The notes under the pieces were generated by a model. It had not been told where the DNA came from and made no database searches. It was given only the letters and a program-made list of their open reading frames with translations. A stretch of 42,862 nt of DNA from CSP1-8 sp049688015. GTDB taxonomy: Bacteria; Desulfobacterota; Deferrimicrobia; Deferrimicrobiales; Deferrimicrobiaceae. Below, one piece after another: positions 31,036-39,341 of this stretch (positions within the stretch are counted from its first letter, which is position 1; each line of letters begins with the position of its first letter). The stretch covers positions 1-42,862 of the forward strand of contig JBAVJZ010000010.1 in NCBI GenBank assembly GCA_049688015.1, written 5' to 3'. Both the position numbers and the translations under genes were made by a program.

Positions 31036-31066
31036 CCGATCCATCCATGAACCATGGACGGATCGG
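31036..31066 (-). promoter_or_regulatory. 14-bp hairpin in the upstream region of the lipoprotein gene
   Basis: Arms 31036-31049 (CCGATCCATCCATG) and 31053-31066 (CATGGACGGATCGG) flank a 3-nt loop. On the minus transcript the single mismatch becomes a G-U pair, so all 14 pairs can form. It lies 40 bp before the chosen start at 30996 and could be an RNA control element or a protein operator. Confidence 0.5.
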
Positions 31067-31255
31067 CAAAGAGATATTCGGACATATCCTTTAATTTATT
31101 CAAAATAATATCCTGTAAATTGGCAGGTATTACATTCGATCGTGCGGAAAGAGACCGTTGACCGAAATCATCCGGCTTTGACAACAAATTTGTATTTCCT
31201 CGATCCCCTCCCCTTTCTTGCCCGTAATGACATATAGAGCTATAAAGGAGAAAGC
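31067..31255. promoter_or_regulatory. AT-rich divergent control region before the RND operon
   Basis: A low-GC stretch with an exact TTGACA (31178-31183) directly followed by the palindrome ACAAATTTGT (31184-31193), but no -10 at the right distance from it. A usable pair is TTGCCC (31218-31223)-N17-TATAAA (31241-31246), which would start transcription near 31253. The direct repeat ATATCCT occurs twice at about 31082-31115. These fit regulated expression of the efflux genes; no regulator gene is adjacent. Confidence 0.4.
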
Positions 31256-31351
31256 ATGTCTACAGAGCGAGGCAGGCGCGACTTTAGCGCACCGGAAACG
31301 CAAACAACCGTTTTGCTCACAAAATCTGTTAAACACCCTATATCATGCTGA
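31256..31351 (+). CDS. Possible 31-residue leader peptide upstream of the RND operon
   Basis: ATG at 31256 with AAAGGAG 5 nt upstream opens a 31-codon ORF (MSTERGRRDFSAPETQTT...) that ends with TGA 18 bp before the efflux adaptor GTG start. The peptide is hydrophilic, Arg- and Thr-rich and resembles no protein I know. Its ribosome signal is better than that of the adaptor, which would suit translational coupling or attenuation. If the TATAAA at 31241 is the -10 box, the ribosome site would not be transcribed, so an upstream promoter would be needed. Speculative. Confidence 0.35.
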   Translation: MSTERGRRDFSAPETQTTVLLTKSVKHPISC

Positions 31352-31369
31352 ATATGGGAATTGCGCGGC

Positions 31370-32581
31370 GTGAAACCGGTAAACCGTAGAACCATCGTAC
31401 TGCCCCTGTTGCTGGTCGCGGCGGCGGGATTGGGCTGGGCGCTCTTCCGCCAGTTTCAGACCCCGGGGGTGGCGGGCAACAAGGGTGTGCTCAAGCAGCC
31501 TGCGCCGGTGGAGGTGGGGCCGATCCTTCGGGGACCGATCGAGCTGCGTCGTACCTACAGCGGCACCCTGGAGGCCCGGGCCGAGTTCGTCGTCGCGCCG
31601 AAGGTGAGCGGGCGCGTCGAGCGGCTTACCGTGAATCTCGCCGACATCGTAAAGCGGGACCAGGTCGTCGCGGAGCTGGACAACGACGAGTACGTCCAGG
31701 AGGTGGCCCAGGCGAAGGCCGATCTCGAAGTGGCAAGGGCCAATCTTTCCGAAGCGAAAAGCGCCCTGGAAATCGCGGACCGGGATCTCGAACGCATGCA
31801 GACGCTTCGCGGGCGAGGTGTGGCCTCCGAATCCCAGCTCGACGGGGCCAGGGCGAACCACCTGACGAAACAGGCCCAGGTCGAAGTCGCCTTGGCCCAG
31901 GTGACCAAGGCGGAGTCCTCGCTGGAAACGGCCAATATCCGGCTTCGATATACGAAGGTCCGTGCGAGCTGGACCGGGGGCAGCGACCACCGGGTCGTGG
32001 CCGAGCGGTTCGCCAACGAGGGGGGAACCGTTTCCGCGAACGCACCCCTGCTGCTGATCGTGGAACTCGATCCCATCACCGGGGTGATGTCCGTCACCGA
32101 AAAGGACTACGTCCGCATGCGGACCGGCCAGATCGGCACGCTGACCACGGACGCGTATCCGGGCGAAGCGTTCGAGGGCCGGATCGACCGGATCGCGCCT
32201 GTCTTCCAGCAGGCGACGCGGCAGGCGCGGGTCGAGCTTACGATCGGAAACGCGGAGCAGAAGCTCAAGCCCGGCATGTTCATCCGGGTCACCGTGGTGC
32301 TCGACCGCTTGACCGAAGCCACGATCCTCCCCGAAAAGGCCCTGACCACCCGCGATAACCGGACCGGGGTCTTCGTCGTGAGCGAAGACGGCAAATCGGT
32401 TTCCTGGCGGGACGTCACGGTCGGCATCCGGGAAGGCGACCGGGTCCAGGTGGAAGGCGAGGGACTGTCGGGCCGGGTCGTAACTCTTGGCCAGCAGCTG
32501 GTGGACGACGGCTCGCCGATCACCATTCCCGCCGTGGAGAACGAATCCCCTTCCGCCGACCCGAAAGCAGCCGGAAAATGA
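31370..32581 (+). CDS. RND efflux periplasmic adaptor (membrane fusion protein)
   Basis: A 403-residue adaptor that links the inner-membrane pump to the outer-membrane channel. An N-terminal anchor (RTIVLPLLLVAAAGLGWALF) comes first, then the barrel-sandwich half-motif RTYSGTLEARAEFVVAPKVS, a long alpha-hairpin/coiled coil (about residues 95-180, rich in Ala, Glu and Leu), the second lipoyl half, the beta-barrel (GVMSVTEKDYVRMRTGQIG, then GRIDRIAPVFQQATRQARVE) and a membrane-proximal domain (VQVEGEGLSGRVVTLGQQLV). The order is standard for AcrA/MexA relatives. GTG 31370 is chosen with GGGAA 10 nt upstream; TTG 31361 is an alternative. It overlaps the pump gene by 4 bp (ATGA). Confidence 0.92.
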   Translation: MKPVNRRTIVLPLLLVAAAGLGWALFRQFQTPGVAGNKGVLKQPAPVEVGPILRGPIELRRTYSGTLEARAEFVVAPKVSGRVERLTVNLADIVKRDQVVAELDNDEYVQEVAQAKADLEVARANLSEAKSALEIADRDLERMQTLRGRGVASESQLDGARANHLTKQAQVEVALAQVTKAESSLETANIRLRYTKVRASWTGGSDHRVVAERFANEGGTVSANAPLLLIVELDPITGVMSVTEKDYVRMRTGQIGTLTTDAYPGEAFEGRIDRIAPVFQQATRQARVELTIGNAEQKLKPGMFIRVTVVLDRLTEATILPEKALTTRDNRTGVFVVSEDGKSVSWRDVTVGIREGDRVQVEGEGLSGRVVTLGQQLVDDGSPITIPAVENESPSADPKAAGK

Positions 32582-35500
32582 GCCTGCCGGAGTTCAGCGT
32601 ACGGCGTCCGATATTCGTCACGATGGTCACCCTGATCGTCGTCATTCTCGGCGCGGTGTCTTTGAGCCGCCTGCGGATCGACCTGCTCCCCAACATCGAG
32701 CTGCCTACGGTCACCGTCCGCACGGAGTACGAGGGGGCCAGCCCGGTGGTGATGGAACGCCTGGTCACCCAGATCATCGAGGAGATCGTCGGCACCGTCC
32801 CCGGCGTGGAGGAGGTAACGTCCCAGTCGTCGGAGGGGAACAGCAGGATCCGCGTCAGCTTCGTCTGGGGCACGGACGTCGACACGGCCGCGCTGGACGT
32901 CCTGGCCAAGCTGGAAGACGAGATCAACGAGTTGCCCGAGGATGTCGTACGCCCCCGGGTCGCCAAATTCGACATTGCCAGTTTCCCGGTGGTCCTGCTG
33001 GGGATCTCCAGCAACCTGGACCCCGTGGAACTCACCCAGCTGATCGAGGACCAGATCCGCTACCGTTTCGCCCACATCCCGGGGGTAGCCCAGGTCGACG
33101 TCTGGGGAGGGTACAACCGGGAGGTCCGGATCGAGCTCGACCCCGATCGGATCAACGCCCTGCAGCTGCCCCTGGACCGCGTGCTCGTGGCGATCCGCGA
33201 TGCCAATCTCGATCTCCCGGCGGGACAGATCGAACAGGGTCGGTACGAGGTCACGCTCCGCGCACCGGCGGAGTTCGCAAACCTCGATCAGATCCGCAAC
33301 ACGGTCATCCTCCAGCGCAACGGATCCCCGGTGACGCTCGGCCAGATCGCCGGGGTCACGGACACCTACGAGAAGCTCACCCGTATCGTGCGCGTCAACG
33401 GCGGACGCGGCATTCGGGTGGCAATCCGGAAGCAGGCCGATGCCAACACCGTCGAGGTCTCCCGGAGGGTTCTCGCCGAGATCGACAAGGTCAACGAGGC
33501 CTATCCGCAGATCCGGATCGTCCCGGTGATCAACCAGGGCAACTTCATCGAGCGGTCAATCAAAAACGTCGCGCAGTCGGTGTTGTACGGGGGCGGCCTG
33601 GCGATCCTGGTTCTGCTCTTCTTCCTGCGCAACTTCCGCAGCACGCTGGTCATCTCCCTGGCGATCCCGATCTCCGTCATCGCCACCTTCGCGCTGATCT
33701 ACTTCGGCGGATTCACCCTGAACCTGATGACCCTTGGGGGCCTTGCGCTGGGCGTCGGCATGATGGTCGACAGCTCTATCGTGGTCCTGGAGAACATCTT
33801 CCGTCGGCGCACCGAGGCAGGCGATTCGCCGTCGTCCGCTGCGGTGGAAGGCACCCGGGAGGTCGGTCCGGCCATCATCGCCAGCACCATCACCACGCTG
33901 GTGATCTTCCTTCCGGTCATTTTCGTACGCGGCGTCTCGGGGATCCTCTTCAAGGAAATGGCATACGTGATCATCTTCTCCCTGTCCTGTTCCCTGCTCG
34001 TGTCCTTGAGCCTCGTGCCGATGCTCTCCGCCGGCCCCCTGGCAATCCAGGAGCAGCGGACCCGGAAACGGGCGGCGTGGATCGAGCGGTGGGATGCAAA
34101 GGCGGACGCATTCTTCCGGAACCTCGAAAACGGCTATCGCGATCTGATCCGGTGGGTGCTATCCCACCGGCTTCAGACCGTTCTGCTCGCCGCGGCGATT
34201 CTCGGCGCATGCCTGCTCCTTCTCCCCTTCATCGGAACCGAGTTCCTTCCCCCCAGCGACGAGGGGGAAGTGCGGGTCACCGGGGAGATGGAGGTCGGCA
34301 CCCGGCTGGAGCTGGTCGATGAGCAGACGCAGCGTATGGAGCGGATCGTCTATGCCGCGGTGCCGGAGGCCGTCTCGTCGGTCGTCAGCGTCGGCGCGAC
34401 AGGGTGGAACCCGGCAGCGTCCTCGCAGGGGCAGATCAGCCTGGCGCTGTCGCCGGCGACCAAGCGGGGCCGGTCGAACGTGGAGATCGCCGATGACCTG
34501 CGGCAGCGCTTGACCGGCAACATCCCCGGCATGGAAGTCCGTACCCGCGCCCCGCAGGGACAGTTCCTGTTGGACCGGCTGCTGGGCGCCGACGAAGGGC
34601 TTACGATCGAGATCCGCGGCTTCGATCTTTTTGCGCTCGACGCACTGGCCAACCAGGTCGCCGCGGCGATTCGGGACGTCAAGGGGATCACGGACATCGA
34701 CACCAGCCGGGAAGCGGGCGTTCCCCAGCAGGAGATTCGCGTGAACCGCGACAAGGTCGCCGACCTGGGCCTGAGCGTTCGGGACGTCACCAAGATCCTG
34801 GAAACCGCAATGGCCGGCTCCAAGGTCGGGGAATTCCGGGCCGAGGGCAACTCCTACCGCATTCTCGTGAAGCTGAAAGACGCCGAGAAACGGTCGCTGG
34901 ACGAGATCCTCAACCTGACCCTGACCACAGGAAAAGGCGAACAGGTGGCGCTGCGAAGCATCGTCACGACCGAGGAAAGCCGTGGGCCGATCCTGATCGA
35001 CCGCAAGGACCAGCAGCGGTTGGTGAACGTCACGGCCAACGTCACGGGACGCGACATGGGCTCTGTCGCCGCGGACGTCCAGGAACGGCTGGCCCGCATT
35101 CCGCGCCCCGTCGGGTATGACCTACGGGTCGCCGGCAACTACGAGGAGCAGCAGAAGTCGTTCCACGAACTGGTGATCTCGCTCCTGCTGGCGCTCGTTC
35201 TGGTGTACATGGTGCTTGCCTGCCAGTACGAATCGCTGCGGGACCCCCTGGTCGTCATGGTGTCCGTCCCGGTGGCCGCGACAGGCGTCCTCCTCATCCT
35301 GTTCCTGACGAGGACCACGCTCAACCTGCAGTCGTATATCGGCTGCATCATGCTGGGCGGGATCGTCGTCAACAACGCGATTCTGCTTGTGGACCAGGCC
35401 GGCCAGCTGACAAGCGGAGGGATGAGCGTACGCGATGCGGTGGCCGAGGCGGGCCGCCGCCGGTTGCGGCCGATCCTGATGACGACGCTTACGACCGTGC

Positions 35501-35667
35501 TTGCCCTGCTGCCGCTGGCGCTCGGTATCGGAGAGGGAGCAGACGCCCAGGCCCCGCTGGCCCGGGCCGTCGTCGGAGGCCTCACGGGATCGACGCTGAT
35601 CACGCTGGTCCTCATCCCGGCTGTCTATTCCCTGTTTCATCCCGAACCGAAAGCGAGCCGCGAATGA
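32578..35667 (+). CDS. RND-family efflux pump (inner-membrane permease)
   Basis: A 1029-residue proton-driven pump of the AcrB/MdtB class. It starts FSVRRPIFVTMVTLIVVILG (TM1) and shows two repeats, each with a large periplasmic porter/docking domain and a six-helix bundle. Proton-relay helix TM4 reads GGLALGVGMMVDSSIVVLEN with one Asp where AcrB has two, as in the SwrC-like branch. TM10 reads IGCIMLGGIVVNNAILLVDQ, and RRRLRPILMTTLTTVLALLP near the end is typical of HAE pumps. Substrates cannot be told; there is no heavy-metal-specific CusA signature, so drug or lipid-like compounds are likelier. It sits between adaptor and channel genes with 4-bp overlaps on both sides. Confidence 0.94.
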   Translation: MSLPEFSVRRPIFVTMVTLIVVILGAVSLSRLRIDLLPNIELPTVTVRTEYEGASPVVMERLVTQIIEEIVGTVPGVEEVTSQSSEGNSRIRVSFVWGTDVDTAALDVLAKLEDEINELPEDVVRPRVAKFDIASFPVVLLGISSNLDPVELTQLIEDQIRYRFAHIPGVAQVDVWGGYNREVRIELDPDRINALQLPLDRVLVAIRDANLDLPAGQIEQGRYEVTLRAPAEFANLDQIRNTVILQRNGSPVTLGQIAGVTDTYEKLTRIVRVNGGRGIRVAIRKQADANTVEVSRRVLAEIDKVNEAYPQIRIVPVINQGNFIERSIKNVAQSVLYGGGLAILVLLFFLRNFRSTLVISLAIPISVIATFALIYFGGFTLNLMTLGGLALGVGMMVDSSIVVLENIFRRRTEAGDSPSSAAVEGTREVGPAIIASTITTLVIFLPVIFVRGVSGILFKEMAYVIIFSLSCSLLVSLSLVPMLSAGPLAIQEQRTRKRAAWIERWDAKADAFFRNLENGYRDLIRWVLSHRLQTVLLAAAILGACLLLLPFIGTEFLPPSDEGEVRVTGEMEVGTRLELVDEQTQRMERIVYAAVPEAVSSVVSVGATGWNPAASSQGQISLALSPATKRGRSNVEIADDLRQRLTGNIPGMEVRTRAPQGQFLLDRLLGADEGLTIEIRGFDLFALDALANQVAAAIRDVKGITDIDTSREAGVPQQEIRVNRDKVADLGLSVRDVTKILETAMAGSKVGEFRAEGNSYRILVKLKDAEKRSLDEILNLTLTTGKGEQVALRSIVTTEESRGPILIDRKDQQRLVNVTANVTGRDMGSVAADVQERLARIPRPVGYDLRVAGNYEEQQKSFHELVISLLLALVLVYMVLACQYESLRDPLVVMVSVPVAATGVLLILFLTRTTLNLQSYIGCIMLGGIVVNNAILLVDQAGQLTSGGMSVRDAVAEAGRRRLRPILMTTLTTVLALLPLALGIGEGADAQAPLARAVVGGLTGSTLITLVLIPAVYSLFHPEPKASRE

Positions 35668-37298
35668 CGTTCCTTTTCCCGAGAAGGCCCCTGGCGGCGA
35701 TGCTGACGGTCCTGTTGACGGTCCTGTACGGGGGCTGCGTCCGAATGGACCACTGGGGCGTCTTTCAAAAACCCCCTGACCTCCCCGTCCCCGGGGAAGA
35801 CACCCGTCCCATCGAAGGGGCCGAGGCGTTTCTTCCCCGCCTGACCGAAAAACCGACGTTCGCATTGCCGGCCGAGGGACCGGCGAGCGTTTCCGTCGAA
35901 CAGGCGATTCTGCTCGTCCTGCAAAACAACCGCGATCTGCAAGTGCGGCAGATGAACCCGGTCATCGCCGGGACCTTCGAAAAGATCGAACGGGGGGCGT
36001 TCGATCCCGAGCTTTTTGCGGAATTTGCCTATGGGAAGGAACGGACGAAGGAGACGGCCGCCTCGACCGGCACGGAGTTCGAGGTCGAAGGAAACGAAAC
36101 CACCTCTATCGCCGGCGTCCGCCAGACGCTCCCGACCGGCACCACATTCGAGGCCACGGTCGATCAGAGGCGCACCATCTCCGACCGAACCCCGGAGCTT
36201 CAGACCGCACGCCTGGGTCTGAGCGTCACGCAGTCCCTCCTGCGGGGTTTCGGCCCCGCGGTGAACCTGGTAAGCGTACGGCAGGCCGAACTCGGGGCCA
36301 CCGCCAGCGTATACGAGCTGCGCGGATTCACCGAGGCGCTTCTGGCAAGTACCGAGATCGCCTACTGGAACTACGTGCTCGCGCGGCTCTCGATCGAAAT
36401 CGTCGAGAAATCGCTGGCCGTGGCGCGGCAACAGAAAAACGAGGTCGAGCTGCGCATCGAAGTCGGTATCCTTCCGGAGGTCGAGGCAGCCGCAGCCCGC
36501 GCCCAGGTCGCAAGCCAGGAGCAGGCGTTGATCGAGGCGCGCAGCCTGCTGGAGGAAAACCGGCTGCGGCTCCTCCAGCTGATCAGCCCCGGCCCCCGTG
36601 GCGGGCTCGATCTCCAGGTGGACGCCACAAGCGAACCGACCATCGAACCGGAACCGATCACCGACCTTGGCGACCGTCTGCAGCTTGCCGAACAGTCCCG
36701 CCCCGACTTGAACGAAGCAAGGCTTCGGCTCGCACAGAATCGCCTGCAAACGATCGCGACCCGCAACGGCCTTCTGCCGCGACTGGATCTTTTCATTGCC
36801 CTGGGGCAGACCGGGTTCGCCGACACCTTCACCGACTCGTTCCGCGAACTGGATGGGAACACCTACGATCTCCGGGCCGGCGTACGATTGAGCCACTACA
36901 TCGGAAACCGGGCCGCCGAAGCTCAGGACCTCGCTGCCCGGGCGTCGCGCCGCCAGGCGGCCGATGCTGTGGACAACCTTCTGCAGATGGTCCAGGTCGA
37001 TGTGCGGCTCGCGTTCAACGAGGTCGAGCGCTCCCGCCAGCAGATCTTTGCGAGCCGTGCAACCCGCGCGCTCAGGGAAGAGACGCTTAACGCGGAAAAG
37101 GAACGGTTCGACGTGGGGGTCAGCACCTCCCTGCTGGTCGCCCAGGCCCAGCGGGACCTTCTGGTCAGCAGCATCGAAGAGGTCAGGGCGATCATCAGCT
37201 ATCGGACCGCCCTCGTCCGGCTGTATCTCGCCGAGGGCAGCCTGCTGGACCGCCGCGGCGTCCTGCTCCCCGGTGGCAACCCCGTCGCCCGCCGCTGA
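35664..37298 (+). CDS. TolC-family outer-membrane efflux lipoprotein
   Basis: A 544-residue trimeric channel component. The leader (RRPLAAMLTVLLTVLYGGC) ends in a lipobox-like YGGC. Two OEP repeats follow: the first contains VEQAILLVLQNNRDLQVRQM and LGLSVTQSLLRGFGPAVNLV, and the second contains RLQLAEQSRPDLNEARLRLA, RLDLFIALGQTGF and FDVGVSTSLLVAQAQRDLLV. Long alpha-helical coiled-coil stretches fit the tunnel domain. It overlaps the pump gene by 4 bp (ATGA) and closes the operon; a hairpin lies 47 bp after the stop. Confidence 0.92.
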   Translation: MTFLFPRRPLAAMLTVLLTVLYGGCVRMDHWGVFQKPPDLPVPGEDTRPIEGAEAFLPRLTEKPTFALPAEGPASVSVEQAILLVLQNNRDLQVRQMNPVIAGTFEKIERGAFDPELFAEFAYGKERTKETAASTGTEFEVEGNETTSIAGVRQTLPTGTTFEATVDQRRTISDRTPELQTARLGLSVTQSLLRGFGPAVNLVSVRQAELGATASVYELRGFTEALLASTEIAYWNYVLARLSIEIVEKSLAVARQQKNEVELRIEVGILPEVEAAAARAQVASQEQALIEARSLLEENRLRLLQLISPGPRGGLDLQVDATSEPTIEPEPITDLGDRLQLAEQSRPDLNEARLRLAQNRLQTIATRNGLLPRLDLFIALGQTGFADTFTDSFRELDGNTYDLRAGVRLSHYIGNRAAEAQDLAARASRRQAADAVDNLLQMVQVDVRLAFNEVERSRQQIFASRATRALREETLNAEKERFDVGVSTSLLVAQAQRDLLVSSIEEVRAIISYRTALVRLYLAEGSLLDRRGVLLPGGNPVARR

Positions 37299-37344
37299 GT
37301 TCCCTTCCCCTGTCCGGGGCAAACAAGCGGGAATACACCATCCA

Positions 37345-37375
37345 ACAGAAAAGGTTATGTCATATAACCTTCTGT
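37345..37375. terminator. Shared hairpin between the RND operon and dienelactone hydrolase gene
   Basis: AAGGTTAT (37351-37358) / ATAACCTT (37364-37371) with a 5-nt loop forms a perfect 8-bp stem. Outer pairs ACAG (37345-37348) and CTGT (37372-37375) extend it past a 2-nt bulge. It lies between converging genes, so it may end both transcripts, though the U-runs are poor (TAATTATT on the plus side). Confidence 0.5.
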
Positions 37376-37377
37376 AA

Positions 37378-38223
37378 TTATTCTATATATTTTCTCAAAA
37401 ACTCGACCGTTGCAGGCCAGGCTTTTTCCGAGGCAGTGCGGTTCGCGCCGTCGCGACCGTCCTGCGCACGCAGGAACCCGTGCCCCGCTCCCGGATAGGT
37501 GTACGCGTTGAACGTCTTTCCGAGGTCCTTCATTTTTTCTTCCGCGGGGGCCACCGTGACGGCCACCCGGGCATCGTCTCCTCCGTATAGCCCAAGCACC
37601 GGTGCACTGACCGCTGCCAGGGCGGCAAGGTCTGGGGACGTACCGTAGTACACCACGGCGGCGTTCAGATCCGGTTGCGTCGTGGCGTAGTGAAAACTCC
37701 GGGTACCGCCCCAGCAGAAACCTACGGTGGCGAATTTCTGTTTCGCGGCCGGCAGGCTCCTTCCGTAGCGGCTTACGGCGTCAACCATCGCCGTCACTTC
37801 CGTCGCCTCGAGACTCCGCACCGCCTTCACGACGTCGTCCCGGCTGGCGAATTTCTCCGTCCCCCCACCTCCGGGCCCCTTGCCGGAAAGAAAATCCGGC
37901 GCGACGGCGATGAACCCGTCCGCGGCCAGCTGGTCCGCGACGGCCCGGATCCAGTCGGTAAGCCCGTAGACCTCATGGATGACGACCACGACGGGGGCCT
38001 TGTCCTTGCGCTCGGGATAGGCCACGAAGGCGGCGACTTTCGTATCCCTGCCGGGAACGGCGATGTCTACCCACTCGTGATGCCGCGGGGAACGCTCCAG
38101 CGCAACCTTGGCCCCGGCTTCCGACGGCGGGATCGGATCGGCAACTTTTCCGTCCGCACCGCCGGACAAGAGAATCGTAAGGGACGCGAACATTATCAGA
38201 AGGACGGCTGCTTTTCCGCGCAT
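37378..38223 (-). CDS. Exported dienelactone hydrolase-family protein
   Basis: A 281-residue alpha/beta hydrolase with a signal peptide (GKAAVLLIMFASLTILLSGG). The dienelactone hydrolase features are VVVVIHEVYGLTDWIRAVAD, the Cys nucleophile in TVGFCWGGTRSFHYA, the acid in LGLYGGDDARV and the His in YPGAGHGFLRA, so the Cys-Asp-His triad is complete. Cytoplasmic relatives open dienelactones in aromatic breakdown; exported relatives have unknown ester substrates. The ATG at 38223 is chosen with GGAGAGGG upstream; a longer frame begins at 38259 and would spoil the signal peptide. No aromatic-degradation genes are nearby. Confidence 0.88.
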   Translation of the reverse strand: MRGKAAVLLIMFASLTILLSGGADGKVADPIPPSEAGAKVALERSPRHHEWVDIAVPGRDTKVAAFVAYPERKDKAPVVVVIHEVYGLTDWIRAVADQLAADGFIAVAPDFLSGKGPGGGGTEKFASRDDVVKAVRSLEATEVTAMVDAVSRYGRSLPAAKQKFATVGFCWGGTRSFHYATTQPDLNAAVVYYGTSPDLAALAAVSAPVLGLYGGDDARVAVTVAPAEEKMKDLGKTFNAYTYPGAGHGFLRAQDGRDGANRTASEKAWPATVEFLRKYIE

Positions 38224-38345
38224 GGGTTGTCCCTCTCCTTGTTTCCCAATCCAGATCAACCGGTTGCCCGTTTCGTTTTCCCCATGTAATAAGGAAGAAA
38301 AAAGGGAAGGGGGGGGAAGGACCGGTTGCCCCTCTCCCCTCCCGC

Positions 38346-39230
38346 TCAGGCCGCCTGCTCGATTCCGAGCCGGGTGCGTCCGAGGTACTGCCGAAACGAA
38401 GTCAGGGGAATCCCGTAGTACTCGAACCGCCTCCGGGTCCCTTCGACATCGACGTCATAGCCGTGTTCGTTGAACCATTTGAACATGACCGCCCAGTCTC
38501 GCCCCACGGCCTCCTCGGCACGGGACTCGGGGATGTGATCGTACCGGATGGTGCGGGCCAGGACGCCGGAAATTTCCTTTACGATCCTCTCCATGTCCAT
38601 TTCGTCCCCTGCGATGTCGAAATCGCGGCCCAGGTATCGCGAAGGATTCGTGAAGGCGTCGGCAACGATATTCCCGATGTCGGCTACCGAAACCATCTGG
38701 AGCAGCCGCTTGGGGTGCAACGGAGTGGAAACGATTCCCTTCTCGATGGAAGGACGGTACCAGGGCGAAGCGAAATTCTCCATGAACCAGACCGGACGCA
38801 GGATCGTATAGGGGAGGCCGGATTTTTTCAGGTGCTTCTCGACATCGTACTTGCTGTCGAAGTGCGGTATGCCCGTCTGCTTGTTCGCGCAGGCGACCGA
38901 GGAGTAGACGACATGGGATATGCCGTTCTCCGCACAGGCATCGATCATCGCCATCCCTTCCGTCACTTCCGCTTCGGGGCCTTTCTCGTAAGGCGTCCCC
39001 ATCACGAACACCCCATACACGCCGTCGAGCGCTTTTTCCAGGCTTTCACGTTCCCGGAAGTCGCCCTGGACTACCTCGACGTTATCGCTCCGGATGCCTT
39101 TCGCTTTCTCGGGACTGCGCGTCATGAGGCGCAGGCGATGCCCGTTCGCCAATAGGCCGGGGACGGATGCCCCCCCCTGCTGCCCGGTTGCGCCAGTGAC
39201 GAGAATCTTCTTGTTTTTTACCTCTGCCAT
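38346..39230 (-). CDS. NmrA-like NAD(P)-binding protein (paralogue 1)
   Basis: A 294-residue atypical short-chain dehydrogenase. The dinucleotide motif is KKILVTGATGQQGGASVPGL, followed by LRLMTRSPEKAKGI, VEVVQGDFRERESLEKALDG, VVYSSVACANKQTGIPHFDS, LPYTILRPVWFMENFASPW and LQMVSVADIGNIVADAF. These mark the NmrA/HSCARG type, which often senses the NADP(H) ratio or reduces quinone-like substrates; the YxxxK of classical SDRs is not evident. A second copy lies at 41598-42479, and both share the upstream motif CCAAGGGGTTGG. AAGGAGG precedes the ATG at 39230. Confidence 0.88.
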   Translation of the reverse strand: MAEVKNKKILVTGATGQQGGASVPGLLANGHRLRLMTRSPEKAKGIRSDNVEVVQGDFRERESLEKALDGVYGVFVMGTPYEKGPEAEVTEGMAMIDACAENGISHVVYSSVACANKQTGIPHFDSKYDVEKHLKKSGLPYTILRPVWFMENFASPWYRPSIEKGIVSTPLHPKRLLQMVSVADIGNIVADAFTNPSRYLGRDFDIAGDEMDMERIVKEISGVLARTIRYDHIPESRAEEAVGRDWAVMFKWFNEHGYDVDVEGTRRRFEYYGIPLTSFRQYLGRTRLGIEQAA

Positions 39231-39253
39231 CTGTCCTTACCTCCTTCTGTATA

Positions 39254-39265
39254 CCAAGGGGTTGG
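39254..39265. promoter_or_regulatory. CCAAGGGGTTGG motif upstream of NmrA paralogue 1
   Basis: A CCAA-GGGG-TTGG inverted repeat 23 bp before the ATG of paralogue 1. The same 12 bases, extended to 14 (CCAAGGGGTTGGTG), occur 22 bp before paralogue 2. It lies upstream of the ribosome signal, so it could be an operator or an RNA element. Confidence 0.45.
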
Positions 39266-39341
39266 TGACGACGTGGTTCACGCACGTTTGTCGAGGAATA
39301 CCAGATACACTTTTGATGACGGCAGGCGCCCGGATGGTTCC

